DNA from: Glandiceps talaboti | Lineage: Eukaryota; Hemichordata; Enteropneusta; Spengelidae | Direction: 5' to 3' | Assembly (NCBI RefSeq): GCF_964340395.1 | Contig: NC_135566.1 | Span: forward strand, 11,720,001-11,782,000 | Length of the DNA: 62,000 nt | Part shown: one piece after another, positions 40,721-52,090 of the stretch | Layout of the letters: every line of letters begins with the position of its first letter | Numbering within the stretch: the stretch's first letter is position 1 | The notes under the pieces: generated by a model | The model's input: only the letters and a program-made list of their open reading frames with translations | Told to the model about the DNA's origin: nothing | Databases searched by the model: none | Program-made: the position numbers and the translations under genes

Positions 40721-40790
40721 CCATCATCATCATCAACAACAACAGCAAGATAAACACACACACACACACACACACACACTATTTCTAGGC
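40683..40790. repeat. (TCA)n, (CAA)n and (AC)n at the LINE 3' junction
   Basis: Continuation of the ATC tract interrupted by the LINE, then CAACAACAACAGC and a (CA)n run, as in the sister copies. Confidence 0.92.
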
Positions 40791-40979
40791 AGTAAGTAAT
40801 GTATGTATTCCATTTTAAGCAGGGAGGGATAATTATCAGAATCGAATCCCGAATTATTCCGTCTGCAAGCAGGACTATCTCACATCCATGCTCGGGCCTA
40901 GGTGCAGTGTTGATTCGGAGATCTCGGACAGACCATGGATGTGATTGGACCTTCGTTTTAGGCACACATACATTTAAAT

Positions 40980-41373
40980 TTAATTAACAGGAGCATGAGT
41001 TGTTGTTGTTGTTGTCTCGCTAGACGAACCCAAAAGGAACTCGCCTGGAATGGTCGTTTTACCAAGTGAAGCCTTCTTTAGCATTGTGTGAAACTTATCA
41101 ACTCTAAAGAAAGCTAGTTCACATCGCACTGTTACATTTTTTCTCATGATCAGAGCATCTTCACGATTTTGATAACGTCTCGTTTCGGTTGGATCAACAC
41201 ATTCGTTATAAAATTTATTTTGCCGTTCACGAAATTTCTTCAGATCTTTGTCAAAATCTGGACCATAGTCTTCCATTTTCTTCCAAAACGTTTCATTAAA
41301 ATGTTTATACAGTTGTACGTCAGCATTATTCCACTTGGAGATACGCTCAGCCAGAGTCTTTGATACTTTATAA
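40980..41373 (-). pseudogene. Gal3ST terminal exon copy 1, C-terminal part cut off by an insertion
   Basis: Minus-strand coding for YKVSKTLAERISKWNNADVQ through KKMEDYGPDFDKDLKKF to SSSETTTTTTHAPVN and a stop at 40980. Apart from the 2.7-kb insertion at 41374-44101, the frame continues exactly into 44102-44797. The lengths (694+394 minus the 3-base target duplication) differ from copies 2 and 3 only by whole Thr codons near the end: six Thr here, four and five in copies 2 and 3. The exon was therefore intact when interrupted. Confidence 0.9.
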
Positions 41374-42429
41374 GGGTGAGGTTTTGTTTTTTTTTGTTTC
41401 TCATCTCCAATGGAATAGTCAGGCGGGTCGGGCGGGCGAAATAAAAAAAAAGGGGGGGCAAGAAAAAAAAATGTATTTTTTCAGTTCTATTCTCTGTCCT
41501 TTCTGTCCTGTTAGTCTCTATACAACTTCATTTCTCTTCTCTTTATTGAATTCCTTGTTACAAGTCTCTTTCCTTCATTTTAGCAAGGTTGACAAGTCTG
41601 TAGAACAACTTTGTAAGAAGATGATTAAATACTTATCATCCTGATGGGTGTATATCTGTAGCCATGAACTATTGTGTGATTTTATCAGGAGTACTAATAC
41701 ATTCGTCCTATTAATCAAAGTGGCATTGCCATCGCTAACAATGTTTTCAAGTTATCCAATTTGAACTTTAGTATGTAACTTTTTGAAACACGTACGTGAT
41801 TTTCATCAGTGTGCTAGATGAATTTTCATTTATATAAACCATTACTTCTATGAAACATTTTTCTTCAGTGTGAACTTGTCAAAATAATCCACCAGATAAC
41901 ATTTCAAACATTTCTAGAACTCAGAACCCCTTTGGGATTTACTGTTTAAAAGTAATTAAAAGTAATAATGTAAACATCGGAATGTCTTCAAAGGTCATGC
42001 ATGTCATGGGTCATGAAACGCTATGGAGTCGGTCATTTCCCTGATAATACAACTGATTTAAAGCTAAAAACTGGTCAAGAAATTAGGAATGCAGTATGAC
42101 TTTTACCAATTTTAAGCATAATTTTGAAAATGATGGAAATATTCTGAGCTATTATTGCATTGCAGCAAAATGTACCGCGTGACAGTATTAATTTTGAGCC
42201 CTGTCCCTCATCAAACCTCAACGGCTTCTGCCATGATGAAAGACACATGCTGCTCTGACGTAACAAAGGGGTTGGGTGGGTGGGTGGGTGAGAGGGGGGG
42301 GGGGTTAGACGGCGGTGTTCTGCCAAGGTTTCCAACAAGTGGGGACACAGGCCCCTTGGTTCCAAAAAGTGGTGTCATTTGACAGGGAGTGGGGTCAATT
42401 ATTATTGTTTATGAAATATTCATATAAAT

Positions 42430-42467
42430 TATCTCAGACCACTATAGAGATACTGTGGTCTGAGATA
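42430..42467. repeat. perfect 13-bp inverted repeat
   Basis: TATCTCAGACCAC, a 12-base loop, then GTGGTCTGAGATA, inside the Harbinger-like insertion. Confidence 0.85.
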
Positions 42468-42600
42468 TTCCATTACGTATAGACCATTACCTAACAACAT
42501 AAAAAAATTCCATTCATAATAACAGTTCCCAGTAAGCATGGTAAGCTATTTTTTGAAAACTGTGTACTACACACTACACCTTAGAAAAAGAAGGCAATTA

Positions 42601-42601
<1 letters not shown>

Positions 42602-42686
<85 letters not shown>
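42602..42686. repeat. (TA)n microsatellite
   Basis: About 42 TA units within the insertion. Confidence 0.97.
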
Positions 42687-42689
<3 letters not shown>

Positions 42690-43428
42690 TGATATATTGT
42701 TTAGAAAGATTGGACAGCCAGGTAGTCACAATTTTTAATCTGAATATCAATGAATAGCAGTGCTAAAATTTATAATTCCCTTTTTTCAGACAAGGACAAT
42801 GACCAACTTCAAAATAAGTCACAGTGAACATATGATTGAATAAAAACTTTGAGAAATCCTAAACTTGTAACCACTTGTTTCATTTTTAAAATTGTTAGTA
42901 CACTGCTGTGTTTATCATTCCCTCTTCAAATTCATGACATTTTGAAGAAAAAAAATCCCTGACTTTAAAAAGTACCAAATGTGAACGAAAAACTTACAAA
43001 TAATAGTCAAACAAACTTTAAAATAATTTATTTTTTATTAATTAACCGTTACTGGCTGTGTATCATGATTTGGTCCTGCTATATCAAATGACAGCATAGT
43101 TACGTACCGTAAACTTGCAATGATACGGAAAGCTGACATTAGGTGTCCTGGAAACTCAGAACTTGAATCTTTAACTAAAACTATCAACAAAGTCAAAGTT
43201 GGGATGCTCTGTAAATATTACATTATTTTTTTTCTGATTTGCACAACAAGTTCGTTCTTCATGTCTGACCGGGCGCACATGCATCGGCCGTCTATAGTGG
43301 CCATGCCAGTGATTACGCATTGATTCAGTGCCCAACATTCACATGTGTCACTAGCACTGTCAACATCATGCAACACGATCCCCTAACACAGCTTTTTCGG
43401 AATCAAAATACACATGTACTCATTTAAT

Positions 43429-43626
43429 TTAACCCATCAACAAATGAAAATCACAACCTGTCCCATAAATTTGGTTCACGAAGGCTTCTGAGCTGTGGCA
43501 TGGCATGGCAGATAGATGTTCCGGTAGCAAGTTCAGTGTTTCGCACACGTCAGTGAGTAGGTCAGAGGTCACGACAGTGACAGTAGACAAAACATGTGAC
43601 GAGAGACGTCCATTTCGATGTCTCAT
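43429..43626 (-). CDS. orphan 65-codon reading frame in the insertion
   Basis: I do not recognise it. The composition is protein-like (no low complexity; MRHRNGRLSSHVLSTVTVV onward, with Cys and His residues), unlike the repeat-derived frames around it. It could be part of a captured exon or chance. No start or splice context stands out. Confidence 0.15.
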   Translation of the reverse strand: MRHRNGRLSSHVLSTVTVVTSDLLTDVCETLNLLPEHLSAMPCHSSEAFVNQIYGTGCDFHLLMG

Positions 43627-44101
43627 CTAATCATCTAATCCCTCTAATGTTTTAATTTGTAGATTAAGTTTATCAAAGTTGATCTTTTTGTGGCATTTTT
43701 TATGTTAACAATAGAACTGCGCGTTGTCACTGTATCTTATATGATGTCAACAAAACTTTCCCTTACGCAGTCAGTATACTTCTTGTGGGATTCACGTCGA
43801 GTCAGAGCCTGACCTGGTCCGGCCGTGGACTTAGATAATTTTGATGTCTGCCGTAAAATGAATGCGCCAAAGCGACGCAAAGTGGGGAAATTATTGCTTC
43901 ATTTGTAATTTTATAATTAGGGGGCCAATGTCGCAAGGTCGTGGCCTCGGCAGAACTGGCCTAAGACGCCATGGGGAACCTTACAATTTTGCTGTGCTCA
44001 GGGGTCGGTCGGAAATAAAAAAACTTTTTTTTTTCTGATGTCGGAGCTGCAAATTAGGGTCGGTCGGGAGATGAGAAACAGAAAAATAAAAAGGGCCGCC
44101 C

Positions 44102-44797
44102 TAACGTCTATTAAAACTTCGATGACCTTTGGGGATATACAAAATATCGTCAAAATCCCAGCACAATAATTTTTTCATCAGAAGTAAAGATTCATCGTAG
44201 TAATCGGTCAACATAACCAAATCTAATTCGTCTTCCAATTTCTGTATTGTTCTATCAATCATTTCCTTATCGTTGTCATATTTGTGGTTGAATCCCAAAG
44301 TGAACATCATGCCATTTCTTAGTTGGTTCTTCATGATTGACGTGTATCTCTTGAAGTAGAGATCGGGATTCGACATGAAGGTTTCCAGTTGGTTTACACC
44401 TGGGCGAAGATGCAGCCCTCTTGGAACGTCATAATATCCGAAAGTAGACTCGAACTTGCTTACTGGTTCTCGAATAATCGTTATGTATTTAGCATTAGGT
44501 ACAACCTTTTCAAGTTCAATTCGATTATATATTAAATGGTTAGCTAACATATTGAAGACGCTACCGTTTTCCTTTGGAGTTTTCTCGAATAACATGTCCC
44601 GTGAGAAGTATTTATTTTCATTAAATTTTTGATTTCCACTTGGCAGGGCAAAGATTAACTGATGTCTTAGTCCGTATCTCTGTATAATAGTATTTGTAGT
44701 GGTACTTGCTGTCTTATGAGTTTTGAGAAAGACGATTTGATGAAAAGGCTTGCAAGTTGGTAACCCCTCTTGTTTCCTCAATGCTGAGATGTCATTT
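44102..44797 (-). pseudogene. Gal3ST terminal exon copy 1, N-terminal part
   Basis: The acceptor CTTTTCAG lies at 44798 and upstream; the exon starts with the single base that completes a phase-2 codon, then NDISALRKQEG. The 5'-phosphosulfate loop KTHKTASTTTN and the IIREPVSKFESTF site are intact. Reading stops right after HRSFNRR, where the insertion's target duplication makes TAG. Differences from copies 2 and 3 include RGLHLRPGV for RLLHLRPDV. If spliced it would give a protein without the C-terminal third. Confidence 0.88.
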
Positions 44798-45602
44798 CTG
44801 AAAAGGAAAGAGAATATTACCCATTTTCAGTGTTGACGATACTTGGTTAAAAGCAAACGCAATATTTACATACACTCCGTCACGTAGATTCAACCCGGCG
44901 GATGGGGGAGGCACTTGGCTAGGTAGTAGGTACAGGTGTACCCTGGCGGATTCAAATTACAAGAACAAACTGTCAAATGGTGGGGGTTTACGGTAAAAAT
45001 TTAAGTCAAGGGGGGGAGTTATGAAAAATTTTCAAGCCAAGCAGAGGGGTTTCTCAAATTTTCTGGATTTTCGAAGCAATTCCTCCGAACCCCCCACCCC
45101 GGTCATAAATAATAGTGTAACACTATCGTGGTGAAGCATAGCTGAATCACATCGACGTCACACAAACCTACTGCTCAATATTTCTCTTTTTTTCACTTAT
45201 TGATTTCACCAGGAAATTAAAAAAAAACATACATAACAAATAAATTAACAAAATATATCAATTAAATTAAGTCAAAGACTATTCAATCAAATACATCAGT
45301 AATTCCATGGACCTGGTGGGGGTTGTAGAAATAGTTCTACAGAACTAGTCTAGCCCACAAAATACTGAGTGAAACTCGGGTAGTGGAAAAATAAAAAAAA
45401 TGTGATAACAATAATTGTCAAAATATCGCTTTGCATGAACGAATAAATAAGATTAACAACAACAACAACAACAACAACAACATCATCATCATCATCAACA
45501 ACAACAGCAGGATAAATACACACACACACACTTATTGAAGTAAGTAGGATTTTAAGGCAGTTGCATAGGTATTACCCCATATTTCTAGGCAGTAAGTAAT
45601 GT

Positions 45603-45960
45603 GTGGTAAAATGAGTGTGTTATATTGTTGCGAGTCATAGAGTTGAACGATATAAATACGGATAGCTCTAACGTTGCACTCTAACACTCACACTCTCATA
45701 CTCTCGTACGGGATCGTTCAGGTCCAAGTCGGGAATTAGTCACGACTGAGAGGAGATTTCGGCTTGCCAGAATCACCTACCCGAGAGCTTCTGGATGTTT
45801 TTATTCTCATCTTAAGTATACTTCGAATACAATGGAGTTTACACAAAGACTAAAAATAGAAAATCACACCATAAGATCATGCCATCATAAAAGTTATATA
45901 CTTTTCTCTGACCAATCATGTGAATTTCAGTTACATCATGTTTGCCCAGATTCGTCATCG
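45603..45960. mobile_element. LTR-like sequence distantly related to the 597-bp LTR
   Basis: CTCTCGTACGGGATCGTTCA, CAAGTCGGGAATTAGTCACG and an AT-rich GTTTTTATTCTCAT stretch follow the same order as CTGTACACGGGATCGACTTG, TTTAGGGAATTAGCTCAGAC and ATTTTTATTATTCC in the LTRs at 51494 and 53663. It is the left part of a ~1.25-kb segment missing from copy 1. A related solo LTR or a fragment is the likely reading. Confidence 0.5.
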
Positions 45961-45999
45961 CCAGTCTATTTCTGACCTGTGGCCTACAATGCCGAAAAA

Positions 46000-46445
46000 A
46001 ATGTAGAATTTATTCCCATAATTCCGAAATACGATATTTTGGATCGTAACAATATAATGACAAGAGAATGGCTTTCGGTATATATATGTAGTGTCGCAAC
46101 TGTGCAATAAGTCCAACTTTTGGGGTGATAGCTTTAACAACATTTTGGATATGTGATTTCCAGGTAAGATTGCGATCAAGAGTAACTCCTTGCTAGGTTG
46201 ATGACATGACACACTGTATTTCATTCCCGTCTATTCCTATATTACCCTCAACTGAGATTTTCCTGTGGGGTGTATTAATAATCATGTAATTTGTTTTTTC
46301 AGCATTGATCATAAGTTTATTTGCTTGACACCAATCATAGACCTTTTGAAAGTCAGAATTGGTTTGGGTAAGGTTCATATTATTATCTTTGATAAATTTA
46401 AATAAATTCGTGTCATCTGCGAAAAGACGGAATATTCGAATTATC
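46000..46445 (-). pseudogene. CR1/L2-like LINE reverse transcriptase fragment, in copy 2
   Basis: On the minus strand: RLFADDTNLFKFIKDNN, with the catalytic ADD box, then DFQKVYDWCQANKLMINAEK and TNYMIINTPHRKIS, then after a frame change TWKSHIQNVVK and a decayed C-terminal block. Only the end of the RT palm and thumb remains. An identical fragment sits in copy 3, so it predates that duplication. Confidence 0.85.
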
Positions 46446-47026
46446 TTTCACTATCTACGCCCTCAGCACCATTGGCAAGAATTGTTTTGACCCATCTTTC
46501 GTCAGTCAGCACTGTCGTAAAAATGACAATAGTTTACGACGATGTTCTTCAGTAGAGATGTGCTCCATCACCGCCGTAAAGAGGCATGGTTTACGACGAT
46601 GTTGTCCACTTGTGGTGTACTCCATCGTTCAACAATATATGCCCCGCGTTCCTATAATAGTAGTTTTCAGAACGTGTATTTATGTTACCATGGTAACACA
46701 GTAATCATTGCTAGTAGGCAATTAACATGATGTACTCTCTTGTACTGAGCTCTGGATACACCTGTAAACTCTTGTCGGTACATCTACGTTGTTATTTACT
46801 AGTTTGAAAATATATTTGCTTATCCCAGGTCAACTTTAAATGCGAAACTAAATGGATGTATTCCATTGTAAGCAGGGGGGGATAATTGTCAGAATCGAAT
46901 CCCGAATTATTCCGTCTGCAAGCAGGACTATCTCACATCCATGCTCGGGCCTAGGTGCAGTGTTGATTCGGAGATCTCGGACAGACCATGGATGTGATTG
47001 GACCTTCGTTTTAGGCACACATACAT

Positions 47027-48107
47027 TTAATTAACAGGAGCATGAGTTGTTGTTGTCTCGCTAGACGAACCCAAAAGGAACTCGCCTGGAATGGTCGTTT
47101 TACCAAGTGAAGCCTTCTTTAGCATTGTGTGAAACTTATGAACTCTAAAGAAAGCTAGTTCACATCGCACTGTTACATTTTTTCTCATGATCAGAGCATC
47201 TTCACGATTTTGATAACGTCTCGTTTCGGTTGGATCAACACATTCGTTATAAAATTTATTTTGCCGTTCACGAAATTTCTTCAGATCTTTGTCAAAATCT
47301 GGACCATAGTCTTCCACTTTCTTCCAAAACGTTTCATTAAAATGTTTATACAGTTGTACGTCAGCATTATTCCACTTGGAGATACGCTCAGCCAGAGTCT
47401 TTGATACTTTATAACGTCTATTAAAACTTCGATGACCTTTGGGTATATACAAAATATCGTCAAAATCCCAGCACAATAATTTTTTCATCAGAAGTAAAGA
47501 TTCATCGTAGTATTCGGTCAACATAACCAAATCTAATTCGTTATCCAATTTCTGTATTGTTCTATCAATCATTTCCTTATTGTTGTCATATTTGTGGTTG
47601 AATCCCAAAGTGAACATCATGCCATTTCTTAGTTGGTTCTTCATGCTTGACGTGTATCTCTTGAAGTAGAGATCGGGATTCGACATGAAGGTTTCCAGTT
47701 GGTTTACATCTGGGCGAAGATGCAACAGTCTTGGAACGTCATAATATCCGAAAGTAGACTCGAACTTGCTTACTGGTTCTCGAATAATCGTTATGTATTT
47801 AGCATTAGGTACAACCTTTTCAAGTTCAATTCGATTATATATTAAATGGTTAGCTAACATATTGAAGACGCTACCGTTTTCCTTTGGAGTTTTCTCGAAT
47901 AACATGTCCCGTGAGAAGTATTTATTTTCATTAAATTTTTGATTTCCACTTGGCAGGGCAAAGATTAACTGATGTCTTAGTCCGTATCTCTGTATAATAG
48001 TATTTGTAGTGGTACTTGCTGTCTTATGAGTTTTGAGAAAGACGATTTGATGAAAAGGCTTGCAAGTTGGTAACCCCTCTTGTTTCCTCAATGCTGAGAT
48101 GTCATTT
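47027..48107 (-). CDS. Gal3ST terminal exon, copy 2 (open)
   Basis: Open catalytic exon of a galactose 3-O-sulfotransferase-like protein: one leading base, then 359 codons from NDISALRKQEG to SSSETTTTHAPVN and a stop. It carries the KTHKTASTTTN loop, FALPSGNQKFNENKYF, the YITIIREPVSKFESTFGYYD site, LGFNHKYDNNKEM and the C-terminal ELAFFRVHKF block. There is no anchor exon between it and copy 3. The nearest upstream one is at 55754-55869, with a matching phase-2 donor, so it can make a Golgi enzyme only by splicing past copy 3. It differs from copy 3 at very few residues (NQK/NQI, Thr run 4/5). Confidence 0.82.
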
Positions 48108-48766
48108 CTGAAAAGGAAAGAGAATATTACCCATTTTCAGTGTTGACGATACTTGGTTAAAAGCAAACGCAATATTTACATACACTCCGTCACGTAGATT
48201 CAACCCGGCGGATGGGGGAGGCACTTGGCTAGGTAGTAGGTACAGGTGTACCCTGGCGGATTCAAATTACAAGAACAAACTGTCAAATGGTGGGGGTTTA
48301 CGGTAAAAATTTAAGTCAAGGGGGGGGGAGTTATGAAAAAGTTTCAAGCCAAGCAGAGGGGTTTCTCAAATTTTCTGGATTTTCGAAGCAATTCCTCCGA
48401 ACCCCCCACCCCGGTCATAAATAATAGTGTAACACTATCGTGGTGAAGCATAGCTGAATCACATCGACGTCACACAAACCTACTGCTCAATATTTCTCTT
48501 TTTTTCACTTATTGATTTCACCAGGAAATTAAAAAAAAACATACATAACAAATAAATTAACAAAATATATCAATTAAATTAAGTCAAAGACTATTCAATC
48601 AAATACATCAGTAATTCCATGGACCTGGTGGGGGTTGTAGAAATAGTTCTACAGAACTAGTCTAGCCCACAAAATACTGAGTGAAACTCGGGTAGTGGAA
48701 AAATAAAAAAAATGTGATAACAATAATTGTCAAAATATCGCTTTGCATGAACGAATAAATAAGATT

Positions 48767-48803
<37 letters not shown>

Positions 48804-48929
48804 TCATCATCATCATCATCAACAACAACAGCAGGATAAATACACACACACACACACTTATTGAAGTAAGTAGGATTTTAAGGCAGTTGCATAGGTATTA
48901 CCCCATATTTCTAGGCAGTAAGTAATGTG

Positions 48930-49285
48930 TGGTAAAATGAGTGTGTTATATTGTTGCGAGTCATAGAATTGAACAATATAAATATGGATAGTTCTAACGT
49001 TGCACTCTAACACTCACACTCTCATACTCTCGTACGGGATCGTTCAGGTCCAAGTCGAGAATTAGTCACGACTGAGAGGAGATTTCGGCTTGCCAGAATC
49101 ACCTACCCAAGAGCTTCTGGATGTTTTTATTCTCATCTTAAGTATACTTCGAATACAATGGAGTTTACACAAAGACTAAAAATAGAAAATCACACCATAA
49201 GATCATGCCATCATAAAAGTTATATACTTTTCTCTGACCAATCATGTGAATTTCAGTTACATCATGTTTGCCCAGATTCGTCATC
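48930..49285. mobile_element. LTR-like fragment, copy 3 counterpart
   Basis: Same sequence as 45603-45960 with scattered substitutions (GAGTTGAACG versus GAATTGAACA). Confidence 0.5.
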
Positions 49286-49324
49286 GCCAGTCTATTTCTG
49301 ACCTGTGGCCTACAATGCCGAAAA

Positions 49325-49770
49325 CAAATGTAGAATTTATTCCCATAATTCCGAAATACGATATTTTGGATCGTAACAATATAATGACAAAAGAATGGCT
49401 TTCGGTATATATATGTAGTGTCGAAACTGTGCAATAAGTCCAACTTTTGGGGTGATAGCTTTAACAACATTTTGGATATGTGATTTCCAGGTAAGATTGC
49501 GATCAAGAGTAACTCCTAGCTAGGTTAATGGCATGACACACTGTATTTCCTTTCCGTCTATTCCTATATTACCCTCAACTGAGATTTTCCTGTGGGGTGT
49601 ATTAATAATCATGTAATTTGTTTTTTCAGCATTGATCATAAGTTTATTTGCTTGACACCAATCATAGACCTTTTGAAAGTCAGAATTGGTTTGGGTAAGG
49701 TTCATATTATTATCTTTGATAAATTTAAATAAATTCGTGTCATCTGCGAAAAGACGGAATATTCGAATTA
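49325..49770 (-). pseudogene. CR1/L2-like LINE RT fragment, in copy 3
   Basis: Counterpart of 46000-46445 with the same FADDTNLF box and truncations; the closing residues differ slightly (GKEIQCVMPLT versus GNEIQCVMSST). Confidence 0.85.
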
Positions 49771-50353
49771 TCTTTCACTATCTACGCCCTCAGCACCATT
49801 GGCAAGAATTGTTTTGACCCATCTTTCGTCAGTCAGCACTGTCGTAAAAATGACAATAGTTTACGACGATGTTCTTCAGTAGAGATGTGCTCCATCACCG
49901 CCGTAAAGAGGCATGGTTTACGACGATGTTGTCCACTTGTGGTGTACTCCATCGTTCAACAATATATGCCCCGCGTTCCTATAATAGTAGTTTTCAGAAC
50001 GTGTATTTATGTTACCATGGTAACACAGTAATCATTGCTAGTAGGCAATTAACATGATGTACTCTCTTGTACTGAGCTCTGGATACACCTGTAAACTCTT
50101 GTCGGTACATCTACGTTGTTATTTACTAGTTTGAAAATATATTTGCTTATCCCAGGTCAACTTTAACTGCGAAACTAAATGGATGTATTCCATTGTAAGC
50201 AGGGAGGGATAATTGTCAGAATCGAATCCCGAATTATTCCGTCTGCAAGCAGGACTATCTCACATCCATGCTCGGGCCTAGGTGCAGTGTTGATTCGGAG
50301 ATCTCGGACAGACCATGGATGTGATTGGACCTTCGTTTTAGGCACACATACAT

Positions 50354-51437
50354 TTAATTAACAGGAGCATGAGTTGTTGTTGTTGTCTCGCTAGACGAAC
50401 CCAAAAGGAACTCGCCTGGAATGGTCGTTTTACCAAGTGAAGCCTTCTTTAGCATTGTGTGAAACTTATGAACTCTAAAGAAAGCTAGTTCACATCGCAC
50501 TGTTACATTTTTTCTCATGATCAGAGCATCTTCACGATTTTGATAACGTCTCGTTTCGGTTGGATCAACACATTCGTTATAAAATTTATTTTGCCGTTCA
50601 CGAAATTTCTTCAGATCTTTGTCAAAATCTGGACCATAGTCTTCCACTTTCTTCCAAAACGTTTCATTAAAATGTTTATACAGTTGTACGTCAGCATTAT
50701 TCCACTTGGAGATACGCTCAGCCAGAGTCTTTGATACTTTATAACGTCTATTAAAACTTCGATGACCTTTGGGGATATACAAAATATCGTCAAAATCCCA
50801 GCACAATAATTTTTTCATCAGAAGTAAAGATTCATCGTAGTATTCGGTCAACATAACCAAATCTAATTCGTTATCCAATTTCTGTATTGTTCTATCAATC
50901 ATTTCCTTATTGTTGTCATATTTGTGGTTGAATCCCAAAGTGAACATCATGCCATTTCTTAGTTGGTTCTTCATGCTTGACGTGTATCTCTTGAAGTAGA
51001 GATCGGGATTCGACATGAAGGTTTCCAGTTGGTTTACATCTGGGCGAAGATGCAACAGTCTTGGAACGTCATAATATCCGAAAGTAGACTCGAACTTGCT
51101 TACTGGTTCTCGAATAATCGTTATGTATTTAGCATTAGGTACAACCTTTTCAAGTTCAATTCGATTATATATTAAATGGTTAGCTAACATATTGAAGACG
51201 CTACCGTTTTCCTTTGGAGTTTTCTCGAATAACATGTCCCGTGAGAAGTATTTATTTTCATTAAATATTTGATTTCCACTTGGCAGGGCAAAGATTAACT
51301 GATGTCTTAGTCCGTATCTTTGTATAATAGTATTTGTAGTGGTACTTGCTGTCTTATGAGTTTTGAGAAAGACGATTTGATGAAAAGGCTTGCAAGTTGG
51401 TAACCCCTCTTGTTTCCTCAATGCTGAGATGTCATTT
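50354..51437 (-). CDS. Gal3ST terminal exon, copy 3 (open), catalytic domain
   Basis: One leading base plus 360 codons and a stop. Joined to exon 1 at 55754-55869 (116 bases, phase 2) it gives a 399-aa type II sulfotransferase. The 5'-phosphosulfate loop KTHKTASTTTN lies near residue 64, the 3'-phosphate site IIREPVSKFESTF near 146, and there is a sequon in HFNETFW. It is shorter than the + strand paralogue because the stem is only ~20 residues. The acceptor is TCTCTTTCCTTTTCAG. The intron of about 4.3 kb contains the LTR element, which lies well away from both splice sites. Confidence 0.86.
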
Positions 51438-51493
51438 CTGAAAAGGAAAGAGAATATTACCCATTTTCAGTGTTGACGATACTTGGTTAAAAG

Positions 51494-52090
51494 TGTAACA
51501 AATAGTGGGGGGTTACCTCTACTGTTAACGTAACCCTCCTTCAATGTTACTCTCTCTCTCGCCACTCTGTACACGGGATCGACTTGGACTTTTAGGGAAT
51601 TAGCTCAGACTACACACAATGTTCATGGTTAACCTGGATCATTTGGAAGTGGCCACGGAGCAGATCGAAGCTCCTGACCTCGGACCGTCTCTTCCAAAGA
51701 CTGAATCCATCATTTTTATTATTCCATTAAATTCTTATAAACATAAAATATACAATACTCAAATGATTGGGTGATAAAGTTATCAGTACCATAAATGACT
51801 AAAACGGAAGTATTGCCATCGCCTTAATTCAATGCAAATGATATTGACAAATATGAAAACTAGCCAAACAATGTGATCACGTCATTGTTCTTCCAACTGT
51901 CTGTAATCAGTCATTATTTGACACTGTTGATCTTTTAATAACTTAATGTTGTCATCTTGGAAGAATACTATTCGCGCAATGCAAACATTTGTTCTAAGTG
52001 TTAATTCATGACAGCTGAGAGTTCACGGTGACCTCGCAAAACATCAAAACTTAGCGAATATTAAAAAGTTGTATTCTGTCATCCGTAACA
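51494..52090 (-). repeat. 3' LTR (in element orientation)
   Basis: 597 bp, TG...CA type ends. It includes a CTCTCTCTCTCGCC motif and an AT-rich AATATACAATACTC region. Confidence 0.88.

Larger units (their letters stand above)
41374..44101. mobile_element. 2.7-kb Harbinger-like DNA element with TAA target duplication
   Basis: Flanked by TAA on both sides (41371-41373 and 44102-44104), where copies 2 and 3 have a single TAA in ACTTTATAACGTCTA. The ends are imperfect inverted repeats of ~40 bases: left GGGTGAGGTTTTG...GTTTCTCATCTCC, right (reverse complement) GGGCGGCCCTTTTTA...GTTTCTCATCTCCC. A 3-base TWA duplication and GGG ends fit PIF/Harbinger. No transposase similarity was seen inside, so it is probably non-autonomous. 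It contains (TA)n, G-rich runs and a 13-bp hairpin. Confidence 0.8.
35761..44974. repeat. tandem unit copy 1 (sulfotransferase terminal exon), split by two insertions
   Basis: Homologous parts are 35761-36297, 40683-41373 and 44102-44974. They match copy 2 (44975-48284) and copy 3 (from 48285). Breaks: a Tx1-clade LINE at the (ATC)n tract and a Harbinger-like element in the coding exon. Copy 1 also lacks the ~1.25-kb segment found at 45603-46852 in copy 2. Confidence 0.9.
44975..48284. repeat. tandem unit copy 2 (3.31 kb, undisturbed)
   Basis: Runs from AAATGGTGGGGGTTTACGG to CAAATTACAAGAACAAACTG, where copy 3 begins with the same text. Near-identical to copy 3 by eye over its whole length. 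Confidence 0.92.

Noticed and set aside
46542-46730. 62-codon + strand frame, identical at 49869-50057
   Set aside because: The repetition reflects the tandem duplication; no family similarity and no start or splice context.
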